DNA of 64,000 bases from Adiantum capillus-veneris (lineage: Eukaryota > Streptophyta > Polypodiopsida > Polypodiales > Pteridaceae): NCBI GenBank assembly GCA_014529385.2, contig CM043958.1, forward strand, positions 144,783,734-144,847,733, written 5' to 3'. The first letter of the stretch is position 1, and every line of letters starts with the position of its first letter. A program made the translations under genes and the position numbers. Positions 11,451-20,920 of this stretch are shown here, piece after piece. The notes beneath the pieces are model-generated. The model saw nothing but the letters and a program-made list of their open reading frames with translations, had not been told where the DNA came from and ran no database searches.

Positions 11451-12210
11451 AGGTATCTAGGTCACACATGCTGGAACTTTGATAGAGTCCAGTGATTTGT
11501 CAGCTAATGACTGGTAGTACACGACAGGGGAGGACTCTCCATGCCGCCCCCCTTGGTGGCCAACCTCCTACAGCCTAGAAGCCTTGGATTCCCATAGGGA
11601 ATTGCTTCAACCCTTTGCACCAGAATCCCCTTGAGGAGTCTCCCTCCACTTCAGCTTCACCGCTACCACCCCCCCTTGTCCCCTCTACCTACCAAGTCCT
11701 CCTATTGGCCTCCTCCACCCCTCCACCTCCTCCCACTCCCCCCCTTCCCCCCATTGTGCCCATAGCCTCATCACCTAACCCATCATGTACTTCCACTCCG
11801 ATATAGAGGACTGAAGATTCATCAACATCTCACTGCTCACTAGATAGTGCTTTTGCTATAGCCAATTGGCTTGGGAGGGACAATCCTACTTGAGGATGCC
11901 ACTATGGTACGGGTCTGCCCTTTTGTGGTAGTCCCTTGTGGACTAACCAGCTTTGACATTGGCCAATGGTGGGATTTCTTTGAATATAGCTTCACCCAAT
12001 TCCTCAACGACCCATCCCCCAACCAGGAGGCATCTTGCACCCAAGTTCACGTCCTCTTTCTAGTAGCCAAAGGCTCTAAGGCTTTGGATATAGCAGTCGG
12101 CTTTTCCTTCCCACTATGTGGCAGAGATCACACAGAGTGAGCCTTACACTCAGTTTTTGACTGACCCCAAGTCCAGACTCTAGAGTTCTCACACCACACA
12201 AGGGACATGG
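11451..12210 (+). other. proline-rich and unassigned reading frames after the LINE relic
   Basis: 11615-11806 is a Pro/Ser/Thr-rich open frame that could be the linker of the LINE ORF1. 11871-12140 is open for 89 codons with no motif I recognise. Nothing else is supported here. Confidence 0.35.
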
Positions 12211-13155
12211 TGTTAGCTGCTTGGCTAATAGAAGCATCAAAAGGACATCATTCTTATCTTTATCCCCATTGATGTATCATGACCTCATGTATTAATGAGA
12301 AGCCTCGTAAAATTCCAAAGTTGTTGTATTATTATTGATTGTCAAAGAGTGTTAAAGGGGCCGAGGGCTTACAAAGTTGTAATTAAATGTAGCTCCTAAG
12401 CCTTATTATTGAGCCCAATCAGTCAAGAATCCATTTCTTAAACCTTGGCTAAGGTATAAGAGCCAATTTTTGTAACTTTTGGACCCAGGTTTTGGATAAT
12501 GGAAGTGAGTGTACACTGCAGTACGATATTGTGAGTTCTCTTTTTTTTTAGTGTTTGTGTCTCTCTTATGCGGTGTTGCATTGTTATTCTGAGCTTACCA
12601 ATGTGCTCGCATGTGAATTCTCTCTCTTTCTACGTAAATTTCATGCAATGAAATTAGGTTTTTATTCATGCTTGTCTACAAGCTATTTTCATTCCCTACG
12701 CACAATAAACGCATCTAAACTGATTTTTGACCATAGGGATAGATAGAGCACGTTCTAAGGAAGCTATAGAGTGCTTCAAAGGCTGAAATTGACCTACCAA
12801 AGGTTGTTTTTCTTAAGCGCGATTGTGTCTAAGTGTCAGAAATGACTTTTGAGCATATGGGGATGTTAAGGATACTCTGCACACTCTAGATAGTAAGTCT
12901 CATCACATTCAGAGCATTGTAGCTATATAAAATCATCGAGTAAATCTTGTGATAAAGAAAGTGTATTTTGATGTTTGACACACATTTGGGACCAATCTAG
13001 GTAGGAGCACTTGGACTTGGGTTTTCTGAGAGATTACCTATCTCTTTTAGCCTTCAAGCACTAGTTGGGTCAGCTACATCCTTGGATTGACATTTTATGT
13101 ATGTGGTTCTTGCTTTGCTACCATCGATATAATGAGGCTTGGTAGTTGGCCGACA
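12211..13155 (+). repeat. probable 5' LTR of gypsy element E
   Basis: The right edge ends GACA three bases before a PBS-like sequence. The left edge TGTTAGCTGC is inferred from similarity to the start of the LTR at 52225 (TGTTGATAGCTG). Both LTRs share a promoter block with GGTATAAGAGCC here (12453-12464) and GGTATAAAAGCC there, each followed by CAA and TTTTGTAAC, and a later segment ending CATCCTTGG-TTGACAT. Elsewhere they are strongly diverged. The left boundary is uncertain by tens of bases. Confidence 0.6.
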
Positions 13156-13158
13156 TTT

Positions 13159-13177
13159 TGGCATCATTGTCGGGGAC
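13159..13177 (+). other. degenerate primer-binding site of element E
   Basis: TGGCATCATTGTCGGGGAC resembles TGGCGCCGTTGCCGGGGA, the Asp-tRNA-type PBS of many plant gypsy elements, with a few transitions. It gives the element plus-strand orientation. Confidence 0.65.
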
Positions 13178-14681
13178 GAGGCAACCTAGACTAGGGAAAA
13201 AACCAAAGCATTCCCTTGAATTTTCATTACTTCCTCTAGTTTTTCCTAGAGTAACACATTTTCAATTTTATCTCGGTTGAGAGGAGCTTGAGAGTAGAGA
13301 TACTCGGTAAGGACCTCGGGAGCATTAGTTTAGTAGGTGAAGGGTCCTTAAGACTGGCTAGTGGTCCGTAAGGGTATCACCTAAGTAGAAAGTAGAGATT
13401 TTAAACTGAAAGTCAAATTCTCCACTTTCTGTACTCTTTTTTCATGTTCAGTAGGAGTAGGGTGAATAGAAAACCATCAAGATTGCATGTGATCTAAGGC
13501 GCATTGAAAAAAAGACTAAAAAAAATGCTAAATCTATCTTAGGTGTGGCTAAGGTAGACAGGGGGTTTTTGGGATTGAAGCTAAGAAATTGAACTTGCAA
13601 GGTGGTAGACCAACTTGTTTAGACCATCCCCATTGATTGGAAACATTTGGATCACTGAAAGGCGTGGTCAAGCCCAAATCTGGAAAAAAGCCGTTAACTT
13701 CATAGAAAATTAACAAAAGGAAAGATAACTTTGACTAAATATTGAAACCAGGGTGTGGATAAATCCTAAAAGTTGTGGGAAAATCAATTTGTGAAGTAAA
13801 AATTGCAAAAAGGTCAAATTTTGGTAGAGTTTTATCTTAGGCACACTAAAGATAGAATTCCATCTAGAGGGGGTATTTAGCCAAATTTTCATCTCACAAG
13901 GCTTCATAAGACCATTATAGAGGGGGTATTTTGCCAAAGTTTGGAGCTGTGCAATGGCAGGAAAACACAAGAAATGTGGAAACCTTGGCCACAAGACCAA
14001 AAAAGGTGATAAAACACAGTTAAATTGTCCAAACTTTGTGAAACTCATTGGACAAGCTTGAAATCACATATAGGAACCTACAGAAGTCACACTAGGCAAA
14101 AATATATTGAAATAAGGATGAATTATCTTAGGTGCACCGAAGAAATTTTTCACCAGAAAAGCATTTTGTGAATTTGAGACCAAGGATATCTTTGTCAAGC
14201 TATGTGGAGCCCATCCAAGTGATAAAAGTTAAATTTACTCCCACATAAAGGTGCAACCATCTTCAGTGCGCCTAAGATAGCCAGTGCAACATTTGAGAGC
14301 CGGGGCATATTGCATGAGTCTAGTGGTTTGAGAAAGAAATTGTTAGATATTTTGTGACTTCACATTGAACAATTATGGAATCACATACAGTTTGAAGTGC
14401 TGGTGTGCAGGGAATCATGACTTTGCGAAAAAGGGCTAGACAAGGAGCAAAAGCATTGTATCTGGAACTAAAGGCAACTTTTGAGGTTTGAAGTATCTGT
14501 TCAATTAAGTTGTGTGAGCCCATATATGAACTTTAGATCCGGTAGAGTTTTGGGAAACTTGGGTACCTTAGGAGAGAATAGGAGTAGAGCATTCATATAA
14601 GAGAGTGTAAACAAAGGGAGACCATTAGAAACTATTACGGAAGATGTTCCAGACACTTATTCCCATTCAAGCTCCAAGATG
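13178..14681 (+). other. untranslated leader of element E with palindromes
   Basis: There is no coding signal. Four related palindromic 23-24-mers built on TATCTTAGG occur at 13534-13557, 13832-13855, 14123-14146 and 14257-14280. A second short word, GAGGGGGTATTT, occurs at about 13867 and 13920. The leader ends at CCAAGATG, where the copia at 14682 is inserted; the ATG of that string is the gag start codon of E. Confidence 0.6.
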
Positions 14682-14873
14682 TGAAGGAGTACGAGCGGAA
14701 GAGCGACGCAAGAGAGAGTGCGAGAAGAAGAGTACGACGATATGGTGAACTCGCTCTACTGTAATGTGTAGAGCATAGTGAGTTCTTATTAGGTTTTTAC
14801 AAAAGAATATGTGTACATACCTGGCGGCCCGCCCACTTACCTGGGCGACCACATTGGGCTTTATACCCCAACA
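14682..14873 (-). repeat. copia 3' LTR
   Basis: Plus-strand TGAAGGAGTACGAGCGG ... TATACCCCAACA. On the element strand it opens TGTTGGGGTATAAAGCCC, which includes a TATA-like box only about 8 bases in. It pairs with 19072-19263. Confidence 0.93.
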
Positions 14874-14884
14874 ACCTCCCACTT
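14874..14884 (-). other. copia polypurine tract
   Basis: Element-strand AAGTGGGAGGT lies directly against the 3' LTR. It overlaps one arm of a 10-bp inverted repeat (14880-14889 with 14900-14909). Confidence 0.8.
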
Positions 14885-14962
14885 AAAGTCCAATGTGGTA
14901 CTTTAAGTGTGAGAGAAGCTACTATACAAGCTAATATACAAGAGATGTAGAGAAGTGATGTA

Positions 14963-15637
14963 CTACCGTACACCTAACTGCTTGCGAAAATGCGCAAAGC
15001 TCTCTGAGGGAAGTCCTTTTGTAAGTAGATCAGCAGGATTTTCTGTGGTGTGAACTTTGACAAGCTGAAGTTGCTTATCCTCGAGCATTTCCCTGATGAA
15101 ATGATACTTCACATCCACATGCTTTGTCTTTGAGTGATAAACTAGATTGCGAGCCAATTGTATAGCACTTTGACTATCACAATATAACACAGGCATCTCT
15201 TCTTTGATTCCCAAATCTGTTACTAGTCGATTAAGCCAAATTGATTCTTTGCATGCCTCTGATGCTGCAACATATTCAGCCTCTGTAGTAGACTGAGTAA
15301 CACAATCTTGTAATCTAGAACGCCATGATACTGCTCCACCAGCCAATGTAAAGACATACCCTGACGTAGACCTTCGGTTGTCTAAGTCACCTACATAATC
15401 TGAGTCTGTAAGACCCTTTACACTTAGCTCCTGACTCCCATAGCATATACGCATACTCTTTGTAGCTTTCAGGTATCTCAATATTCCTTTCACTGCCTCC
15501 CAATGTTTCTTGCCTGGGTTTGACATGTATCGACTTACTACTCCCACTGCAAATGCAATGTCTGGGCGAGTAGCAATCATTGCATACATCAAACTACCCA
15601 TCGCAGACGCATATGGAATCTTATCCATTTCAGCCAT
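14963..15637 (-). CDS. RT-end/RNase H duplicate, copy 1 (intact 224-aa frame)
   Basis: The frame starts MAEMDKIPYASAMGS, with the ATG created exactly at the tandem-repeat junction. It contains the conserved copia segment SLMYAMIATRPDIAFAVG, the RNase H residues around TDSDYVGDLD, STTEAEYVAASEA, YCDSQSAIQLARN and TKHVDVKYHFIRE, and ends KQLGVR. It matches the C-terminal 224 residues of the 485-codon frame at 16449-17906 with a handful of changes. It is a free-standing RNase H module in principle; whether it is ever translated is unknown, as it lies downstream of two other frames. Confidence 0.85.
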   Translation of the reverse strand: MAEMDKIPYASAMGSLMYAMIATRPDIAFAVGVVSRYMSNPGKKHWEAVKGILRYLKATKSMRICYGSQELSVKGLTDSDYVGDLDNRRSTSGYVFTLAGGAVSWRSRLQDCVTQSTTEAEYVAASEACKESIWLNRLVTDLGIKEEMPVLYCDSQSAIQLARNLVYHSKTKHVDVKYHFIREMLEDKQLQLVKVHTTENPADLLTKGLPSESFAHFRKQLGVR

Positions 15638-15705
15638 GTGGTACTTTAAGTGTGAGAGAAGCTACTATACAAGCTAATATACAAGAGATGTAGAGAAGTG
15701 ATGTA

Positions 15706-16380
15706 CTACCCTACACCTAACTGCTTGCGAAAATGCGCAAAGCTCTCTGAGGGAAGTCCTTTTGTAAGTAGATCAGCAGGATTTTCTGTGGTGTGAACTT
15801 TGACAAGCTGAAGTTGCTTATCCTCGAGCATTTCCCTGATGAAATGATACTTCACATCCACATGCTTTGTCTTTGAGTGATAAACTGGATTGCGAGCCAA
15901 TTGTATAGCACTTTGACTATCACAATATAACACAGGCATCTCTTCTTTGATTCCCAAATCTGCTACTAGTCGATTAAGCCAAATTGATTCTTTGCATGCC
16001 TCTGATGCTGCAACATATTCAGCCTCTGTAGTAGACTGAGTAACACAATCTTGTAATCTAGGACGCCATGATACTGCTCCACCAGCCAATGTAAAGACAT
16101 ACCCTGACGTAGACCTTCGGTTGTCTAAGTCACCTGCATAATCTGAGTCTGTAAAACCCTTTACACTTAGCTCCTGACTCCCATATCATATACGCATACT
16201 CTTTGTAGCTTTCAGGTATCTCAATATTCCTTTCACTGCCTCCCAATTTTTCTTGCCTGGGTTTGACATGTATCGACTTACTACTCCCACTGCAAATGCA
16301 ATGTCTGGGCGAGTAGCAATCATTGCATACATCAAACTACCCATCGCAGACGCATATGGAATCTTATCCATTTCAGCCAT
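15706..16380 (-). pseudogene. RT-end/RNase H duplicate, copy 2 (one nonsense codon)
   Basis: This is the same module and the same junction-created ATG as copy 1. A single TGC to TGA change at 16186-16188 (after ATKSMRI) ends the frame at 64 codons. The remainder from 16185 to 15706 is open and complete, including YCDSQSAIQLARNPV and the final KQLGVG. It also differs from its neighbours at GKKNWEAV and SWRPRL. Confidence 0.9.
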
Positions 16381-16448
16381 GTGGTACTTTAAGTGTGAGA
16401 GAAGCTACTATACAAGCTAATATACAACAGATGTAGAGAAGTGATGTA

Positions 16449-17906
16449 CTACCCTACACCTAACTGCTTGCGAAAATGCGCAAAGCTCTCTGAGGGAAGT
16501 CCTTTTGTAAGTAGATCAGTAGGATTTTCTGTGGTGTGAACTTTGACAAGCTGAAGTTGCTTATCCTCGAGCATTTCCCTGATGAAATGATACTTCACAT
16601 CCACATGCTTTGTCTTTGAGTGATAAACTGGATTGCGAGCCAATTGTATAGCACTTTGACTATCACAATATAACACAGGCATCTCTTCTTTGATTCCCAA
16701 ATCTGCTACTAGTCGATTAAGCCAAATTGATTCTTTGCATGCCTCTGATGCTGCAACATATTCAGCCTCTGTAGTAGACTGAGTAACACAATCTTGTAAT
16801 CTAGAACGCCATGATACTGCTCCACCAGCCAATGTAAAGACATACCCTGACGTAGACCTTCGGTTGTCTAAGTCACCTGCATAATCTGAGTCTGTAAAAC
16901 CCTTTACACTTAGCTCCTGAATCCCATAGCATATACGCATACTCTTTGTAGCTTTCAGGTATCTCAATATTCCTTTCACTGCCTCCCAATGTTTCTTGCT
17001 TGGGTTTGACATGTATCGACTTACTACTCCCACTGCAAATGCAATGTCTGGGCGAGTAGCAATCATTGCATACATCAAACTACCCACTGCAGACGCATAT
17101 GGAATCTTATCCATTTCAGCCTGTTCTTCCTCAGACACGGGACAATCTTGTTTTCTAAGTTTCACATATGGTGGCAATGGAACACTCAGTGCCTTTCCCT
17201 TCTCCATATTGAAACATTGCAAAACCTTGTCAATATACTCTGTTTGAGATAACCAAATCAACTTCTTTGATCTGTCTCTCTCAATGCGCATACCAAGTAT
17301 ATGACTTGCCTCACCCATGTCTTTCATGTCAAACGATTTTTCCATCTTTGACTTCAAAGCTGAAATTTCTTCCAAGTGCTTGCCAGCAATCAACATGTCA
17401 TCCACATACAAAATAAGGATCATCCAACTACCATCCTTAGCCTTCTTTGTATATAGACAGTGATCAAACTCACTACGTTTGTAGCCTTGAGAAAGCATAA
17501 ACTTGTGGAATTTATGGTACCATGCCCTCGGTGATTGTTTTAAGCACTTGACACCTTGAGCTGACAACTGACTATAGATTGTGTTGAATTCATTCAGATG
17601 ATTGGACATAGGTGTCCCTTCTTTCATCTTCAAGTCAACAAGCTTCTTAAGCCAGTATACCTGTGAAGCTGCACTCTGCTTCTCATAAAGATCACTCAAC
17701 TTTAACCATGCTTGATAAGCCGACATCTCGTCTGCTACATTGAAGTAAACGCTTTCTGCCAAAGTCAGCATAATGGTAGAAAGTGCCAATTCATCCATTT
17801 CGCTCCATTCATCTTCGTCCATATCTTCTGGTTTTATCCCCTTGAGCTTTATAGGTTTTATCTGCTTCTTTTGTACCAACACGTGCCAAATCTGCTGCTT
17901 CCACAA
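16449..17906 (-). CDS. copia gag N-terminus fused in frame to RT C-terminus and RNase H (485 codons)
   Basis: Residues 1 to about 120 are the copia gag (UBN2-type) domain: QQIWHVLVQKKQ, DELALSTIMLTLAESVYFNV, SAYQAWLKLSDLYEKQSA and MSNHLNEFNTIYSQLSAQGV. The sequence then switches directly to RT at KCLKQSPRAWYHKFHKFM and continues with the catalytic LYVDDMLIAG, the thumb region and a full RNase H domain ending KQLGVG. Gag C-terminus, zinc knuckle, protease, integrase and the RT fingers are absent, so this cannot support autonomous movement, yet the fusion is free of stops for 485 codons. Upstream the gag frame continues to about 17972 (KLDGTNFPLWKQQ) but begins at a CTG rather than ATG. Neighbours are the leader upstream and the duplicated RNase H copies downstream. 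Confidence 0.92.
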   Translation of the reverse strand: MWKQQIWHVLVQKKQIKPIKLKGIKPEDMDEDEWSEMDELALSTIMLTLAESVYFNVADEMSAYQAWLKLSDLYEKQSAASQVYWLKKLVDLKMKEGTPMSNHLNEFNTIYSQLSAQGVKCLKQSPRAWYHKFHKFMLSQGYKRSEFDHCLYTKKAKDGSWMILILYVDDMLIAGKHLEEISALKSKMEKSFDMKDMGEASHILGMRIERDRSKKLIWLSQTEYIDKVLQCFNMEKGKALSVPLPPYVKLRKQDCPVSEEEQAEMDKIPYASAVGSLMYAMIATRPDIAFAVGVVSRYMSNPSKKHWEAVKGILRYLKATKSMRICYGIQELSVKGFTDSDYAGDLDNRRSTSGYVFTLAGGAVSWRSRLQDCVTQSTTEAEYVAASEACKESIWLNRLVADLGIKEEMPVLYCDSQSAIQLARNPVYHSKTKHVDVKYHFIREMLEDKQLQLVKVHTTENPTDLLTKGLPSESFAHFRKQLGVG

Positions 17907-17972
17907 TGGGAAATTGGTTCCATCCAGCTTCTTGATATTGTAAAGAGCAATGTCCTGTGATCCATCCAGCCA

Positions 17973-19057
17973 TAGCTACGATTCACAGTAGTTTACTTTC
18001 CTGGGAAAAATTCGGCAGAGTTTCCCCTGTAAACTGGCCTCTGAACCAATATCAACCTGTCAAATGAACCAAGAAAGCTTCAGATTCTGCAGAAATTTTG
18101 GCAGAGTCTCCTTTGTAAAATGGCTCTGGTGTACTAAAAACAGACCAAAAAACAGCTCAAAAAACCACTATCTCTCTGACACTGTAAACTGTGGGTAAAC
18201 CTGTCCTACACCTGTACTGTCTCTGACTGTCCTGTCACTGTCATGTAAGCATAGACTGCGACAATGCCTCAACGACAGTAAAGCAAAGATGCAATCCCAA
18301 CTGTCTAACTCACAGTGAATACATCCTAGCTGCCTATCTAAGGGTGCTCGAGGGATCGCTCCAAGACCTGTATCACCGAAAGGATCTCAACATTCGAGAA
18401 TCCCCCAGCTCAATAAAACCTCACTCGACCCTCAACAAAGGCTGCAGTAAATCTGACAGTACATAGACTTCCCACAAAGTAATACATCCACAAATTTCCC
18501 ACTATATGCTGTAACCGCTGCGGCGGTTGTTTGCTGCGTGACTCACAGCCAGCAAACCCTCAACAGACATACATCATCTCTGACAATACATCCCATGTGG
18601 AAGTACCTGCAATGTCAGGATGAAATCTGGAATATCAAGCAGCAAACACAAGCTACCTGATGAACTAGTGGATGTCGCCTACAGTCTGTGTGTAGATGCG
18701 CCCGTGTCGTATGTGACAAGCCTCCAAGAGCTGTGAGCCGTCCTTCGATCTGTAGACAGCCACACATCAACACTCTGGGAGTGTTGATATCCTCAGCACC
18801 TGCAGTCGTAGGCCGAAAACCCCAAATTTGCAGAGTCGGATCTGCACCCGCTGAGACCACGTAGTCGAAAATGGCCTGCGCAGAACTTTGTCGAAGCCAA
18901 ACGGTAACCGAGATGACCTCAGAATGAAATTCTGAGCACACCCAGCCCTACGAGCTATCCCACAAGATTTGGGGCCGTGTCTTTGCCTGTCGAATTTCAC
19001 TCCAATCTGAGCTGGTGACTATAGCCTCCTGCAGTGCTGCCCCGAGCCTCGATCTGA
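17973..19057 (-). other. copia leader, no coding signal
   Basis: About 1.1 kb lies between the PBS and the gag frame. Open frames here (for example 18615-18941) have no recognisable domain and are probably chance. No palindromes of the kind found in the gypsy leaders are present. Confidence 0.6.
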
Positions 19058-19069
19058 GCTCTGATACCA
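19058..19069 (-). other. copia primer-binding site, initiator Met tRNA
   Basis: Plus-strand GCTCTGATACCA, two bases from the 5' LTR; element-strand TGGTATCAGAGC. Confidence 0.92.
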
Positions 19070-19071
19070 GT

Positions 19072-19263
19072 TGAAGGAGTACGAGCGGAAGTACGACGCG
19101 AGAGAGAGTGGGAGAAGAAGAGCACGACGATATGGTGAACTCGCTCTACTGTAATGTGTAGAGCATAGTGAGTTCTTATTAGGTTTTTACAAAAGAATAT
19201 GTGTACATACCTGGCGGCCCGCCCACTTACCTGGGCGATCACATTGGGCTTTATACCCCAACA
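19072..19263 (-). repeat. copia 5' LTR
   Basis: 192 bp, same termini as the 3' LTR; differences are concentrated in the first 45 bases of the plus-strand copy plus GCGATCAC versus GCGACCAC near the end. Confidence 0.93.
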
Positions 19264-19948
19264 AGTTGTATTCTTTTTCAACTCAATCAGGAACTGAGAC
19301 CTCTCTCAAGTACACGTATATGTTGACCTTCTTTAAAACCAACAAGTACAAAGATCGGATTTACTTAGATCCAAATGAGGAGTTTGTCATAAAGGTAGAT
19401 GACCATACCGTCGAGTTTGAAGATGAGGTTAGGGTGAACAAGCTTCTATATGGAACACAATGGGGTGGAATACCTCAAGATATAAGATCCTAATTTAGTA
19501 GAAAAATGGGGATTGGAGGTTGACCCTTTAATTCCAAATAAGGCTGTGAAGGAAGGACCTCCTGTACTAGAATTAGATGGATATGATTTGATAGATACTA
19601 AACCTTTGAAGCGTATACCCACTGACAACCCTAAGCATGGAGTCTATTGCTAGGAAGCCAACAATATCACGGATTTGATATGGACTACCCATGCCAAACC
19701 AGGACGAGTGACCCCCTTGAAAATCATGTATATCTTCAATATTAAGGAGAAGGGTTTAGGGGAGCTTTTTGTCCACCTCTTTAGGGATTTTTATAGCAAT
19801 AAATTTTTTTTGATGACTCCAAAGGAGATTGAACAGACCAAATACCAGGGTGATTCGATTTGAGAAGTGATTATGGGAAGAGTACCTAAAATTGAACATA
19901 ATGTAGGCCTAAATGATAGAGCATGTGATGGCATCATCAATCAAAGGG
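19264..19948 (+). pseudogene. gypsy element E, gag N-terminal region
   Basis: Once the copia and one copy of its target repeat are discounted, the frame begins at the ATG at 14679-14681 and continues here as YSFSTQSGTETSLKYTYML. The first 75 codons are open; after a stop and frameshift the reading continues with VEKWGLEVDPLIPNKAV and later IMYIFNIKEKGLGELFVHLF. It ends at IINQR where the LARD is inserted, and resumes as KRKHSQSSHF at 27165. I do not recognise this N-terminal segment as a domain; its assignment to gag rests on continuity with the gag domain beyond the insertion. Confidence 0.6.
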
Positions 19949-20907
19949 TGTTGGACGGGAGCGACTCACACACCCATGAAATTCATGCAAACACTACCTA
20001 GATCAACATAATGTCAATCGAGGACACAGATGACATGATAGGCACACAGAGGAAATCTCTTTAGCTTGTCAGGCTGAGACCATCCTACACATACAACACT
20101 CTGGAAGGCCAACTAAACCACAATCAAGAACCTCACTGCTCTCAACTACACCACCTAGCCACATACACACATACAGAAGGTAACTCACCTAATCATGCCA
20201 GATTCATACGAAACTTAAGGAACACCATCCCCTCACTAGGATACACATGTCCCTAAGCTTCTACACTCAAAACCCTCACTCTAAACCCATCTGCAGAAAA
20301 CGCGTAGGATGACAGAGCAGAATTTTGAAAGTGTCCGAAACTGAAATTTATGAGTACCTATGCATAGCTTATGTCGCCAGGATTCTATAGACTACTAGCA
20401 CGCAGAAAACAGACATCGTTTGATACACTTACGACCACAAATAGCTCGTAGATGCGTCGGCGTGTGCGCTTCGTCTCGCGTGGAATGCTTGGCGTTGTCA
20501 CGTAGCTCTCCTCGAGCCTACAGCAATGGTGCAGTCGGATCTCCCATGTGTTGAGCGAGCCGGGCATAGCAAGAGGAAGAAGCTCACACTCACTCTCTTT
20601 CTCTCTCACACACAGTAGATGGCAGCGCTAAAGTTTTGATTATGATAAAAGTCCCCCTTTACAAAATGACCTAGGTACCTTATATACTAAGGCTACCTTA
20701 GGTTTAACCAAAAATGGGGTTGAAAGGGTCAAATGGCTTCGTATTTTTAATCTGGAAGTGCCATTGCACCCCGGCTTCTGAAACTAGAATAACTACTCAT
20801 TACAAATGACGTTTATAGCCATAATCTGCAGCATTTCATAACTCGCAAAAGATAAGACTTTGGTAGGAAACTTGAGTTATGTTGTGTTGTTGACCCAGCG
20901 GTCAACA
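19949..20907 (-). repeat. LARD 3' LTR
   Basis: Plus strand TGTTGGACGGGAGCG ... CAGCGGTCAACA. On the element strand a TATATAAG box lies at 20679-20686. Confidence 0.95.
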
Positions 20908-20920
20908 TTCCCCCCTTCCG
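20908..20920 (-). other. LARD polypurine tract
   Basis: Element-strand CGGAAGGGGGGAA abuts the 3' LTR directly. Confidence 0.85.

Larger units (their letters stand above)
14893..17121 (-). repeat. three exact tandem 743-bp units
   Basis: Units are 14893-15635, 15636-16378 and 16379-17121. Each spans the 3' untranslated tail, RNase H and the end of RT, and each begins (plus strand) with ATGTGGTACTTTAAGTG. Unit length is identical in all three and only scattered substitutions separate them. The junction (plus-strand CAGCC next to ATGTGG) is the same at both internal boundaries, so one duplication event was followed by unequal exchange or repeated slippage. Confidence 0.95.
14682..19263 (-). 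mobile_element. Ty1/copia element, internally deleted and tandemly triplicated
   Basis: Matching 192-bp LTRs (14682-14873 and 19072-19263), a PBS at 19058-19069 and a PPT at 14874-14884 define a complete minus-strand element. The flanks AGATG (left) and AGTTG (right) look like a target duplication with one change. The interior lacks most of gag, all of protease and integrase and half of RT. It retains gag N-terminus fused to RT C-terminus and RNase H, followed by two further copies of the RT-end/RNase H segment. The few LTR differences (about 97% identity by eye) suggest a fairly recent insertion. It sits inside gypsy element E. Confidence 0.93.

Noticed and set aside
18615-18941. 108-codon frame in the copia leader
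   Set aside because: Lies between PBS and gag, overlaps another open frame, and contains no known domain.
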